In this document: in pieces, positions 56,101 through 63,694 of the stretch | Layout: each line of letters opens with the position of its first letter | How positions within the stretch are numbered: position 1 is the first letter of the stretch | Source of the DNA: Prevotella sp. E9-3 | GTDB lineage: Bacteria > Bacteroidota > Bacteroidia > Bacteroidales > Bacteroidaceae | NCBI RefSeq assembly: GCF_022024015.1 | Contig: NZ_CP091786.1 | Location: 1,178,001-1,242,000, forward strand | Direction of reading: 5' to 3' | DNA: 64,000 nt | The notes under the pieces: generated by a model | Told to the model about the DNA's origin: nothing | Database searches by the model: none | Seen by the model: only the letters and a program-made list of their open reading frames with translations | Position numbers and translations under genes: made by a program

Positions 56101-59100
56101 CCAAACAGATAGAAATCTATGCAGGAGCAGAGTTCGACTATGATAATATTGCTATCGGACTCTATAATCCCAGCGACCCCTCGCGCAAACAGCTTTGCTA
56201 TCTCTCTGCTCATTATGTTCCCACTGCTGGAAATGTTGATATCACGTTGCCTGGCGATAAGTGGGTGATGAACACAGAGTCGGCTTACGATCATGAACAG
56301 CAACAGTACTTCATGCCAGTGCAGATTGACGGCTTTGATGTGAATTTCCGCAATTTCGATCATATCGAACTGCAGTATAAGCTCTCTACGCAAGGCGATA
56401 AAGACTGGGTATCAGTTTGTTCGTTCTATAATGACTCTACGCTTATGGCAAAGGCAAGCGGTGTGTGTGAGATGATAAAGAATGACGGACATATCATAGC
56501 TAACTTCTATGGAGAGAAAGATCCTATTGAGCAGAACTATGACCTGCGTGCTGTGAACTACTGCCGCTATGGCAACGGCTTCCTGACCAATCCGTCTCAA
56601 ATTATCACTGGTATCAAAGATACTCGCCGTCCGCAACTCTTCGGCACTCCGCAACCTGTAAATGGTATTCTGGACATTGGTTCCGATGTGGTGTTGAGAT
56701 TCTCCGAGCCTATAGCCGGCAACTATCTGAGTGAACTGAACAACTTCCAGATTGTGGGTACTACCAATCAAACAAATATCACACAGTCCACCAATCTCCG
56801 TTTCGACGAAGGCAGTAAGGCATATTCTGAAAGTCGCCGCAACTTGAACAACCGTTCGTTTACCATCGATGTGATGATCAATCCCGATCAGAACGACAAG
56901 TCCATGACTTTCTTCAGTCATGGTACTGGAAGCAACTCGCTGGAACTTGGCGTGACTGCCGATCGCCATTTGGCAGTGGCTTTCAACGATACCACTTTCC
57001 TGTCCGACAAAGCAATTGATTTCAATGGTTTGCGACAAGTGGCCTTTGTGTTTGACCAAAATCTTACAGATAAGGTAGTTGATGTAACCATCTATGATGG
57101 CACCACTTCTTTGGGCTCGTTCCGTTACAATAAACTCTATTCGGGTGTAGGCAACCTTATTTTAGGTTCCGCTCAGAAAGGAAATCTGTTAAATAGTATC
57201 GATTATCAGGGACAAATGCTTGAGTTCCGTCTATGGAATCAGGCACTGAACTCAGCCCAGATAGGAGCTTATGCTCAGAAGAAACTCACCGGTTATGAAC
57301 TTGGACTACTCGATAACTACCCACTGAGCGAGGGTAAGGGAAAGTACAGTTACAACAAGTCGCCTAACGGTAACGATTTGCAGCTGAGCGGCACTAATTG
57401 GAAAATGCCGGCAGGCCTGAGTATGAAACTCGATGGCAAGAAAGGCTTCAAACTCAACGACAATCTGTTCAACCGTGACTGGTATCAGGACTACACGCTG
57501 TCGTTCTGGTTCCGCACGCCCGATAGTGAGGGAACGCTCCTGGCCAATGGTCTGGGCGAGAACGAGGATGGCTGCAAGAATCATTTCAACTTCGGTGTAC
57601 ATGCAGGAAAACTGGGATTGAAACTCAATGGCCTTAATCTTCAGACTGATGTCGATGTCGATAATGACGAGTGGCACAATGTTGCACTCACTGTCAACCG
57701 TTCGCGCAATGTGGGCAACCTCTATGTGGATAATAGTCTGAAGAAGACCTTCGCCGTCGATACCTTAGGCGGTATCCTTGGAACAAACTTGGCTGCAGGT
57801 GCCACTTATACCACCGATGGCATTGTGAATCCTATCAATGGTAATATTGATGAAATCAAGATGTACGAGATGGTACTCCCCGAGTCGTCTCTTATTGATA
57901 ATTCTAATCTTACCGAAACCGGTTTTGAAATGGGACTCATGTGCTATCTCAGCTTCAGCCAGTACGAACTTCAGATGGACGGCTCGCAGCGCCTCATGCC
58001 CACCGGACTCAGCCTGCGTCGCTATACCGACAAGACTACCGGTCAGGTGTCTGAACGTCGCGATACTATCGTGGCTCCCGATGTTGTCAATTCTCTTTGC
58101 GACCGTACCAACTATGCTCCAATGAGTGAGATGGACGTATTGGAGAATATTAAGTTCTCGTACGTTTGTGATGGTACTGACCTCCTTATCAATTTTGATA
58201 TGCCCGATGTCAGTCTTGAGAAGTGTAATGTCAAGGTGACGGTTATGGAAGTGGCCGACTTGAATGGCAATACAATGGCTTCGCCAGCCACGATGGACCT
58301 CTATGTCTATAAGAGTCCGTTGCGCTGGGGCGAGAAACATATTGACTATGATGCAAAGTATGGCGATGAACATTCGTTCACGGTCGATGTTGCCAACCTG
58401 AGTGGAAAAATCAAGAACTATACCATTGGTGGTCTTCCTTTGTGGATCACCGCATCAAAGACGCAGGGTCGTCTCTCTGCCTTGGACACTGAAACGATTA
58501 CCTTCACCATTTCACCTTTTATTAATGTAGGCGATTATGATGAAGTGATCTATCTGATTACCGAAGACGGAATGGTAGAGCCGCTGCCTATTAACGTCAC
58601 TGTGCGCAGTGAGGCTCCAGTGTGGGAGGTCGATGAAGACCTTCGCAACAAGAATATCACGATGCACATGATAGCCCGTGTGATGGTGGAAGGCGAAGTG
58701 TCCCACGATCCTGACGATATGCTGGCAGTGTTTGGCACCAACCACAAGTTGCTGGGCGTCACCCGTTTGGATGTTGACAATAGCAACAATGCCAACGAGG
58801 CCCTTGCTTTCCTCACTGTCTATAACAGCAATTACGATGAGATTCCATTGAAATTCGAACTCTGGGATGCATCGCATGGCCGCATCTATAGTGTTGCCCC
58901 GAAAGTGAACTATATCAGTTTCAAGGCCGACAAGATTATGGGTTCTACCGACAATCCTGTCATGCTCTACAACACTTCTGAAGAAATGCAGCGCCTTTCT
59001 CTGGAAAAAGGCTGGAACTGGGTGTCGCTCTATGTACAGCCTGAGAAGTGCAAGCCTTCCGAACTGCTCAATGCCAGCACCTTGTGGATGCCTGGCGATG

Positions 59101-60005
59101 CTGTAGAGATTGTCTATGAAAAAGGCACTACCAAACTGATGACCTATAAAACCCTGATGGCTGGTGATTCCTGCTATTGGGATGGCGGCGACGAGCAAGT
59201 GGTCATCAATCCTCGTTTGATGTATCGCTTCTATTCAAATAATAAGAAGGATGCCTATATTAAGGGTAGCCCAACCACAGCACGTATCAAGGTGAAGAAA
59301 GGTTGGAACCGCATTGGTTATGTATCACCCATCAACTTGCCTGTGGCCATTGCCTTGGGCGACTATACCGACCATGGTTCCGATGGCGATATCATCAAGT
59401 CGCAGAGTGAATTTGCTGTACTCTCTGTCGATGCAAAGGGCAATCGTACCTGGAAGGGAACATTGAAGTTCCTGAAGACCGGTGAGGGTTATATGCTGCG
59501 TCGTATGGCCGCCGACGAGGCATCTTTCGATTATCCCACCTATAATGATGCGTCACGCTACAGTTCTGGTGGTTCTTCCCACGCTCCGCAGGCTCCGCTC
59601 TTTATGAATGTATCGGGCGTGTCTATGAATGTGGTAGCCACAGTCGATGGCGTTGAACCGCAGGAGGGCGATCGCTTAGTAGCTTATTCCGCTGGCGACA
59701 TCTGTGGCATGTCCGAACTGGATTCAGAAAACCGCTTCTTCCTAAGTATTGGAAAGGCTGCCGACCACACCGTTCTCTTCGCTCTTGAGCGCGATGGTGA
59801 GATAGTGGCTACAACCCAACAAACCATTCCTTATCAGGAGAATGCCGTACTGGGAACGCTCCAGGTTCCTACCGTTATCAGCTTCCTTCCTATGACCGAT
59901 GCTGCCCAAAGCGGTTGGTACACCTTGCAGGGCATGAAACTACAGAAGCGTCCTACTCGCGCAGGCATCTATCTGCTCGATGGCAAGACTGTGATAATCA
60001 AATAA
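50124..60005 (+). CDS. Giant secreted mosaic protein (3,293 residues) with GLUG/beta-helix-like, carboxypeptidase-regulatory-like and two LamG domains
   Basis: Exported (signal about 1-32, ends VLA). Regions in order: Ig/FN3-like beta domains (to about 440); a GLUG/right-handed-helix-like part (about 463-680, HPFSGIFDGQGHTLTV); FN3-like part; two carboxypeptidase-regulatory-like folds (about 912-970 and 1005-1070); a long unassigned part with RDPPGSGSSAYIESG (about 1417) and a Gly-rich stretch (about 1454-1475); two LamG/concanavalin-like domains (about 2227-2383 and 2433-2593); then a duplicated GWNW/GWNR-plus-GD-beta module (about 2850-3250) and a tail ending AGIYLLDGKTVIIK. No protease or hydrolase motif was recognised, so adhesion or a surface scaffold is the most that can be inferred. 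Three genes follow at 8-21 nt spacing. Confidence 0.8.
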   Translation: MEHEGQRITVIDRLFSFITLFLLSFSVQSVLAKDYVGNVTSYQFQYDGVDKISFRIPTYDQNSDDSWVYDGNVYYRVEGTDAQVCILNWWVAETDIDDDDTYVWTNMRTFAPGTVQFMCSKVKKDADNPVLSQDIIKRGVYEVDGLMIIDLDWHLPRELRGKNLIISWKVHKTGNNSIKNRWVDIPDQTIQVNAAPAEVNPIILEPVLSYETSHTGQISVPWMIAATNLQHAQAEYFDRTVNQQVTQVLETDSSTVMGYVYVPADHLIDNFTVVVDYKDTEGALLTGRRSNPPLSIPLLHHAKNFAAQLQPDGKTLLTWSITDTQWGDIMNTDQWEIQRNLTGTTGMGDSNWQTVGMVAFDEATADYEFTDEALPQVYNNQPVSYRIRRMATASWGWSTQAGVAMLVITQPLALPYVQSATVQRAPNWGENDVRDIMLSWDFPPSAFGMKTVSSEKSVSGEVVEIATADDWKAFADRVNNGEQLLTAKMTADVELPVDAPMVGSGVTNHPFSGIFDGQGHTLTVNYYMGENTPNILSIYAPFEYISDASILNLHVDGSITCAQNCLAGIVGKTNNNCDIQNCRSSVTLKSTFIGSILVAGLVGAAGGNNSELLIQDCRFDGKILGESATSGFVGDYYMDAKVTLKNCYFNPSTVSSPSSDWKNFVARYSGVGNSVIDLQNCLYRKTFGEEPQGTSVENKTAKQIKNMLGDRWILTSNSLVLPIMSSIIYVWDEKAKLTLCIDKYVKGKLNSTVQRQLDKDEIKQHKATVSLTSPCVDYGFRLVIDRGGSQLRINDSPDSVKTVSFDIPTDSATQFTFNSNVKLDSLQFEEQQTSVVLSWTIKEGLADFYRITRRDLTKDTTIVLEAEYDQTSYVDKTVRPQHNYEYTVEGVTQCEGEQISKLTIVGHCKPTGMVQGYVRLFDGTALANRKVVVNTSDKTKYSTTTDENGYFEIAGIVYTGEETVTITVETTGEEKPFPTLYATFNDASNLTSNLVFTQDDYYLLSGQVMYDGTSVPVVGAMFERDGVIVRNGSGMPVTTNSQGSFSVSIPQGTHTIRVVKEGHVFANDGFYLSPDAAGNDKTQVNWQKSVPRHLFWDQTRVMMQGRVVGGNVQGNLPLGQSLSKNNLGDSLTIVMQLEGDNTSWLVRDQLDATVTERHNPYTFGVTDTCSVDVYRHRMVIHPDPLTGEYCVPVLPVKYKVTEVSANGYSTLFQPGQVGETVDFTKNVEGDTVTWKRIYHSSPMLQVKQFNMGGKEYMGIESYKSLDVTGKDVTISLWNDSTGYAFGHPVFMAGSSIIMNLSAQERYYFNNDTKSNVPDIVLLDGGSVIINNGLISTTETATIQLDSIGEGNYIFTPQNLTFTEEGDRALKNMNMTLLYDGTYYDVEPVKGFVMAAKAKSEGRRIVNDGGTYLIDILRDPPGSGSSAYIESGSKISYSFTNDIKAMAGVQMSLGAGGGTTYYSGLWAGMGGGAAAGLVNSFSSKSFVNMTLSTTYYNNWQHSYTFETADRISTSGDIFNVGRDADVYIGVTHNAVVEDAIAVRVIDEDTYQLLTTHEGGSFSVDGNKFDVRQGALKVMAEGTSNGQKIYLVRDEVLQCYTTLKNTFVHSQAFIEQELIPNMLKVRNTLLLPKGTTKETAQLVATQLKCAVYISEVDQDDERFGWQYEMVEPDGMEGQCSDSIAVINRNIQTWIRFMAENEYEKLNASELVQSYDFDGRSSITHSESFTLGGSESRYWLFPGLDPGNIAFGAIPGYKKSTTSTEEESVGSIAVQVEVTGVSLQFDIAPIIGFDYNYTYGKSEGESKKVGYTLSTSSKSNLVVDVYRTKVDLDELKRRAEEGDLDELFQVTTEDKIDDVKGLSGLGFLSYFDSDRAQRYRSLVYRTRGGATVNPYEDARYTKYYSAGTLLDAKTIEIDKLRIWTDQASVANVPYGEPARFTIHMANESEAPALASINFAYFLEDRTNVKGAKVTVDGASLSGEGHSIYIPVGEVVTKQIEIYAGAEFDYDNIAIGLYNPSDPSRKQLCYLSAHYVPTAGNVDITLPGDKWVMNTESAYDHEQQQYFMPVQIDGFDVNFRNFDHIELQYKLSTQGDKDWVSVCSFYNDSTLMAKASGVCEMIKNDGHIIANFYGEKDPIEQNYDLRAVNYCRYGNGFLTNPSQIITGIKDTRRPQLFGTPQPVNGILDIGSDVVLRFSEPIAGNYLSELNNFQIVGTTNQTNITQSTNLRFDEGSKAYSESRRNLNNRSFTIDVMINPDQNDKSMTFFSHGTGSNSLELGVTADRHLAVAFNDTTFLSDKAIDFNGLRQVAFVFDQNLTDKVVDVTIYDGTTSLGSFRYNKLYSGVGNLILGSAQKGNLLNSIDYQGQMLEFRLWNQALNSAQIGAYAQKKLTGYELGLLDNYPLSEGKGKYSYNKSPNGNDLQLSGTNWKMPAGLSMKLDGKKGFKLNDNLFNRDWYQDYTLSFWFRTPDSEGTLLANGLGENEDGCKNHFNFGVHAGKLGLKLNGLNLQTDVDVDNDEWHNVALTVNRSRNVGNLYVDNSLKKTFAVDTLGGILGTNLAAGATYTTDGIVNPINGNIDEIKMYEMVLPESSLIDNSNLTETGFEMGLMCYLSFSQYELQMDGSQRLMPTGLSLRRYTDKTTGQVSERRDTIVAPDVVNSLCDRTNYAPMSEMDVLENIKFSYVCDGTDLLINFDMPDVSLEKCNVKVTVMEVADLNGNTMASPATMDLYVYKSPLRWGEKHIDYDAKYGDEHSFTVDVANLSGKIKNYTIGGLPLWITASKTQGRLSALDTETITFTISPFINVGDYDEVIYLITEDGMVEPLPINVTVRSEAPVWEVDEDLRNKNITMHMIARVMVEGEVSHDPDDMLAVFGTNHKLLGVTRLDVDNSNNANEALAFLTVYNSNYDEIPLKFELWDASHGRIYSVAPKVNYISFKADKIMGSTDNPVMLYNTSEEMQRLSLEKGWNWVSLYVQPEKCKPSELLNASTLWMPGDAVEIVYEKGTTKLMTYKTLMAGDSCYWDGGDEQVVINPRLMYRFYSNNKKDAYIKGSPTTARIKVKKGWNRIGYVSPINLPVAIALGDYTDHGSDGDIIKSQSEFAVLSVDAKGNRTWKGTLKFLKTGEGYMLRRMAADEASFDYPTYNDASRYSSGGSSHAPQAPLFMNVSGVSMNVVATVDGVEPQEGDRLVAYSAGDICGMSELDSENRFFLSIGKAADHTVLFALERDGEIVATTQQTIPYQENAVLGTLQVPTVISFLPMTDAAQSGWYTLQGMKLQKRPTRAGIYLLDGKTVIIK

Positions 60006-60024
60006 CATAATAACCAGTAATCGA

Positions 60025-60561
60025 ATGAATACAATGATGAAAACAATCAATAAACTGGCATCATTAGGAACCCTCATCCTGTTCCTGATGCTGACGCTGA
60101 TGGCTTGTTCTTCCAGTGACGAAGACACTACTGGCGAGTCTCCTGTCAATCCTCCTGCCAATTTTGACTATTCAGAATATCTGCAGCCAGGCACTGATGA
60201 GATTCCCGATTGGATGACGGCAGACGACCTTTATCATAGTTATGAACAGACTATGAGTGTTCAGGTCACGTTGCAGAATGCCTTACAGCCCTATCTCTCG
60301 GCCGACGACAAGATGTGCGTTACTGTCAATGACGAGATTCGTGCGGTGTGTCTTTCGCCCCGTTATACACATGGTGAATGGATTTACTCGTTGGTCATCG
60401 CTGGTAGTGGCAATGACAAGTTCTTGTCGTTAAGCTATTACTGCAGTAAACTCAAGCGTACCTATACGATGGAACGCTGGATGGTATTCAGTCAGTCCGC
60501 CATGCCTACTGAAGTGAATGGCCGTCCCTATGTGGTCTCCTTTTTTAGAGAAAAGAATTAA
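60025..60561 (+). CDS. Small lipoprotein of the giant-protein operon
   Basis: A 178-residue protein with a lipoprotein signal (LMACSSSDED; Cys at about residue 28). The acidic SSSDED directly after the Cys resembles the surface-export signal of Bacteroidota lipoproteins, so it is probably exposed on the outer membrane. The mature part has one compact beta-rich region (FDYSEYLQPGTDEIPDW, MCVTVNDEIRAVCLSPRYTHGEWIYSLVIAG, KFLSLSYYCSKLKRTYTMERWMVF). I do not recognise the family. It starts 19 nt after the giant gene and is probably cotranscribed. Confidence 0.75.
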   Translation: MNTMMKTINKLASLGTLILFLMLTLMACSSSDEDTTGESPVNPPANFDYSEYLQPGTDEIPDWMTADDLYHSYEQTMSVQVTLQNALQPYLSADDKMCVTVNDEIRAVCLSPRYTHGEWIYSLVIAGSGNDKFLSLSYYCSKLKRTYTMERWMVFSQSAMPTEVNGRPYVVSFFREKN

Positions 60562-60569
60562 CAACTAAA

Positions 60570-62261
60570 TTGATGAATATGATGAAACAGTTTTTGTATT
60601 TTGGTCTCTTGGCAGTCGCTCTTTGCGGATGTACCAAAGATAAAGATTTATTTACGCCGAAGGAAGTGATGACCGACGATCAGCGTGTGTCTTATGCAGA
60701 GCTTATGCTGGGCATCAGTATCGATAAGAACCAGAACTGGGCGCTGACTGAGAAATATCAGGTTGTGGTTACTGCAGATGCACAGCTCGATGATATCTCT
60801 AAGGTGTGCATCCTGAGTGACGACCCCTTCCTCTCGTCTGCTCATGTGCTGGCTTCTGTGCCTGCCACTTCGGGTAAGGATGTTCGGTTGGAGTTTCGTA
60901 CACCATTGGCTGATAAGTTGCTTCATGCAGCTTGTATCAATAATAAGGGCGATATACAAACCGTAGCGTTTGTTGCCGGTACCGATAGTGTGCGCTTTGT
61001 CAAACAGCCCACTGTTACCGTCAGCGACAGTCGTGCTATGCGGCGCAGTCAGCGAGTTGACGAAGTGGTTACAGTCAACGACGATCTGTTGTATATTCCC
61101 TGGAATCGTCCCGATTATCCAGAACTGCAACAGGAGGCCTTGCTCTTCGTACCTAAGCAGTTTCCAGAGGGACAAACCAGCAATCTTCCACAGGTTGCGG
61201 CTCTGAACAATCATTCACTCCAGACCGACTGGGTGGGTGGTCAGGTCACCATGACTTTCTTGGGCGGACGTGCTAATAATACCACTACCCATATAGGATA
61301 TCATATTTATCCCATCGACGATCCTTCCAATGTTCAGACCTATATCATCGATGACCGTTTCAATGCCGGAAGCGACGACCCGTTGGAAAACTATATGTTC
61401 GATGAGACAAAGAATCCTACCAACTACTCCGGACAGAAAGTGGCACTGGTATGGCGCGATCATACCGGAAATCTGAAGAATGCTCTTCCTCCCGACATGC
61501 AAGTTGATTTCTTCGTGGTGGTTGACGGTAAGAACCTGAGCAACGCCCCCCTGCGTGTCACAGTCTATTCCGTGAACGGCCGCACCTACCTTTCGTGCGA
61601 GGATGGAAGCGACAATTCTTTCAACGACAAGATGTTCTATATCGAAGAAGGCATCAATATCGCTCCAGAGGCTCCTGAAGTCACGTCTCATCCCGTTCAG
61701 TCTCAGGTGTGGACATACGCTTGGGAAGACAAGGATAGGGGCGATTACGATATGAACGACTGTGTGATCAGGGTGGAAGAGAATCCTGTCGATCCATCTA
61801 AACTCATTGTTACCCTTCTCGCGGTAGGAGCTCATCGCGATTTGCAACTTTGCTTTGCTGCCGACAATTCCGATGTCTTTGGCTATGAACTGCACGATGT
61901 GCTCGGCGCTCAGCGTAGTACCCTCGTCAATACCTCACAACAGGATACTGCCCCAGTCACCGTTTCTTGTGTGAAACCGGCCGGCTTCGATTTCCAGACC
62001 AATGCGTTCGTGCTGGTGGTAAAATATCCTGCCGATGAGGCTGAAGACTATGGTAAGGAAACCTACACCGTTTCTCTCCCCACCACCGGACAGGATCCGC
62101 ACGCAGTAGCTATTCCCGGCAACTGGGCTTGGCCAAAGGAAAAGGTGTCTATCATCTCTGCCTATCCTAAGTTCCGTGAATGGGCGCAGGATGTTACCAA
62201 TCAGGACGCTTTCGACTGGTATCTCCATCCCGCCGAAGGAAAAACCATTCGTATAGAATAA
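60570..62261 (+). CDS. LruC-domain lipoprotein
   Basis: A 563-residue lipoprotein (signal ends LAVALCGC; followed by TKDKD, again compatible with surface export). The N-terminal segment SIDKNQNWALTEKYQVVV is typical of LruC-domain proteins. The LruC (DUF4842-like) domain lies at about 350-540 with WAYEDxDRGDYDMNDCVIRV-like core (observed YAWEDKDRGDYDMNDCVI, with DYDMNDC at about 392). The domain is named from a Leptospira antigen; its biochemical role is not established. Position third in the giant-protein unit (8-nt gap) suggests the lipoproteins present or anchor the giant protein. Confidence 0.85.
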   Translation: MMNMMKQFLYFGLLAVALCGCTKDKDLFTPKEVMTDDQRVSYAELMLGISIDKNQNWALTEKYQVVVTADAQLDDISKVCILSDDPFLSSAHVLASVPATSGKDVRLEFRTPLADKLLHAACINNKGDIQTVAFVAGTDSVRFVKQPTVTVSDSRAMRRSQRVDEVVTVNDDLLYIPWNRPDYPELQQEALLFVPKQFPEGQTSNLPQVAALNNHSLQTDWVGGQVTMTFLGGRANNTTTHIGYHIYPIDDPSNVQTYIIDDRFNAGSDDPLENYMFDETKNPTNYSGQKVALVWRDHTGNLKNALPPDMQVDFFVVVDGKNLSNAPLRVTVYSVNGRTYLSCEDGSDNSFNDKMFYIEEGINIAPEAPEVTSHPVQSQVWTYAWEDKDRGDYDMNDCVIRVEENPVDPSKLIVTLLAVGAHRDLQLCFAADNSDVFGYELHDVLGAQRSTLVNTSQQDTAPVTVSCVKPAGFDFQTNAFVLVVKYPADEAEDYGKETYTVSLPTTGQDPHAVAIPGNWAWPKEKVSIISAYPKFREWAQDVTNQDAFDWYLHPAEGKTIRIE

Positions 62262-62282
62262 AGAATCAAAATATTTCATTAC

Positions 62283-62966
62283 ATGAGACCTTTTGCTTTT
62301 TTTGTAGCAGCCCTGCTTGCTATTGCTCCTGTTCCGATGTCGGCTCAGTCGGGTGCTTCCGCAGTTAAGAAAATCGGATTCATTGGCGATAGCTATGTGC
62401 GCAATCATCGTGAACCTGTTGAGAATACCTGGCACTATAAGTTTGCCAAGAAGCACGGTATGGAGTATTATAACTATGGTCGTAATGGCAACTGCATTGC
62501 CCTCGACCTGAAACAGTGGGGAACGGGAATGTATCAGCGCTATAAGGACATGCGCGATGACTTAGACTATATCGTGGTGATTGCAGGCCATAACGATGCC
62601 TCTCGTGGCCGTCTCGACTCCATCGGCATCGACACTTTCAAGCAGCGCTTGTCCGTTCTCTGCGAAGGTCTCATTGAGAAATATCCTCATGGAAAGATTT
62701 TCTTTTTCACCCCTTGGGCATGCGATGATTTTGTGGGCAGTCCACGTCAGCGTGTTGTCGATGCGATGATTGAAGTGGTGGGCAGCTATGGCATTCCTGT
62801 TTTCGATGCTGCCCGCCATAGCAATATCTTTGTAAGGAGCGAGCAGTTCCGAAAAATCTACTTTCAGGGAGGCAAAGGCACCGATACCGCCCATCTGAAC
62901 AGTCGCGGCCACGATCGCTTCCTGCCCGTAGCCGAACACTTCCTGATGCAGTATATCGGACAATAG
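62283..62966 (+). CDS. Secreted SGNH/GDSL hydrolase
   Basis: A 227-residue exported protein (signal about 1-22) of the SGNH hydrolase family. Block I GFIGDSYV gives nucleophile Ser37, block II-like Gly/Asn are in YGRNGNCIA, block III Asn is in IAGHNDAS, and block V DTAHLNSRGH gives Asp201 and His204. Such enzymes are esterases that often remove acetyl or other acyl groups from sugars. It is the last gene of the giant-protein unit (21-nt gap), so its substrate may be a glycan modification connected with the surface complex; this is inference. Confidence 0.88.
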   Translation: MRPFAFFVAALLAIAPVPMSAQSGASAVKKIGFIGDSYVRNHREPVENTWHYKFAKKHGMEYYNYGRNGNCIALDLKQWGTGMYQRYKDMRDDLDYIVVIAGHNDASRGRLDSIGIDTFKQRLSVLCEGLIEKYPHGKIFFFTPWACDDFVGSPRQRVVDAMIEVVGSYGIPVFDAARHSNIFVRSEQFRKIYFQGGKGTDTAHLNSRGHDRFLPVAEHFLMQYIGQ

Positions 62967-63020
62967 GCCTTATCCTTACTTTATAGAAGTCAATGTTCAG
63001 CGTTAAACTTATGAAAAACG

Positions 63021-63051
63021 TTGTTCCTTATGTCCATTTTCCGTAATTTTG
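63021..63051 (+). promoter_or_regulatory. Promoter of the tsaC/sua5-type gene
   Basis: TAATTTTG (63044-63051) followed by C, with TTG (63021-63023) and a 20-nt spacer; start codon 31 nt downstream. Confidence 0.8.
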
Positions 63052-63082
63052 CACTTCAAAATCGATTAAACGAGCAAATATT

Positions 63083-63655
63083 ATGACTCAACAACAGGAT
63101 ATCCAGAATGCTATTGAAGTGATGCGAAAGGGTGGGGTGATCCTTTATCCTACCGACACCGTGTGGGGAATTGGCTGTGATGCCACCAATGCCGAGGCTG
63201 TGAAGCGAGTGTATGAAATCAAACAGCGTGACGACTCGAAGGCACTCATTTGTCTGGTAGATAGCGATGCCCGTTTGCAACGCTATGTACGTAATGTTCC
63301 CGAAGTGGCCTGGCAACTCATCGACTGTCAGCCTGAGCGCCCTACCACCCTGATTCTTGATGGGGCTGTCAATCTGGCTCCCAACCTCATTGCCGAAGAT
63401 GGTAGCATTGGTATCCGTATCACCAACGAGTCTTTCTCTAAAGAACTCTGCTATCGCTTCCAGAAAGCCATTGTCTCTACATCTGCCAATATCAGTGGCG
63501 AGCCTGCTGCTCAGAACTATCGTGATATTGACCAGCGTATTCTCGATGCAGTTGATTATGTTTGCTGGACCCGTCGTCAGGAGCATCAGCCCCATCAGCC
63601 ATCCAGCATTATCCGTCTGCGCCCTGATGGTCAGGTAGAGATTATCAGAAAGTAA
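63083..63655 (+). CDS. L-threonylcarbamoyladenylate synthase (YrdC/Sua5 domain)
   Basis: Makes threonylcarbamoyl-AMP for the t6A modification of tRNAs reading ANN codons (190 residues, YrdC domain only). Motifs: GGVILYPTDTVWGIGCDATN, KQRDDSKALICLV (KxR...S-K-R-like site), RPTTLILDG, GSIGIRIT and VSTSANISGEPA. The short form lacks the Sua5 C-terminal domain. A YciO-type paralogue cannot be fully excluded. It is followed after 39 nt by the HAD gene. Confidence 0.92.
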   Translation: MTQQQDIQNAIEVMRKGGVILYPTDTVWGIGCDATNAEAVKRVYEIKQRDDSKALICLVDSDARLQRYVRNVPEVAWQLIDCQPERPTTLILDGAVNLAPNLIAEDGSIGIRITNESFSKELCYRFQKAIVSTSANISGEPAAQNYRDIDQRILDAVDYVCWTRRQEHQPHQPSSIIRLRPDGQVEIIRK

Positions 63656-63694
63656 GAAGCTTTTTTTTGTAGAGCAAGTGAGATATTAGGAGTT

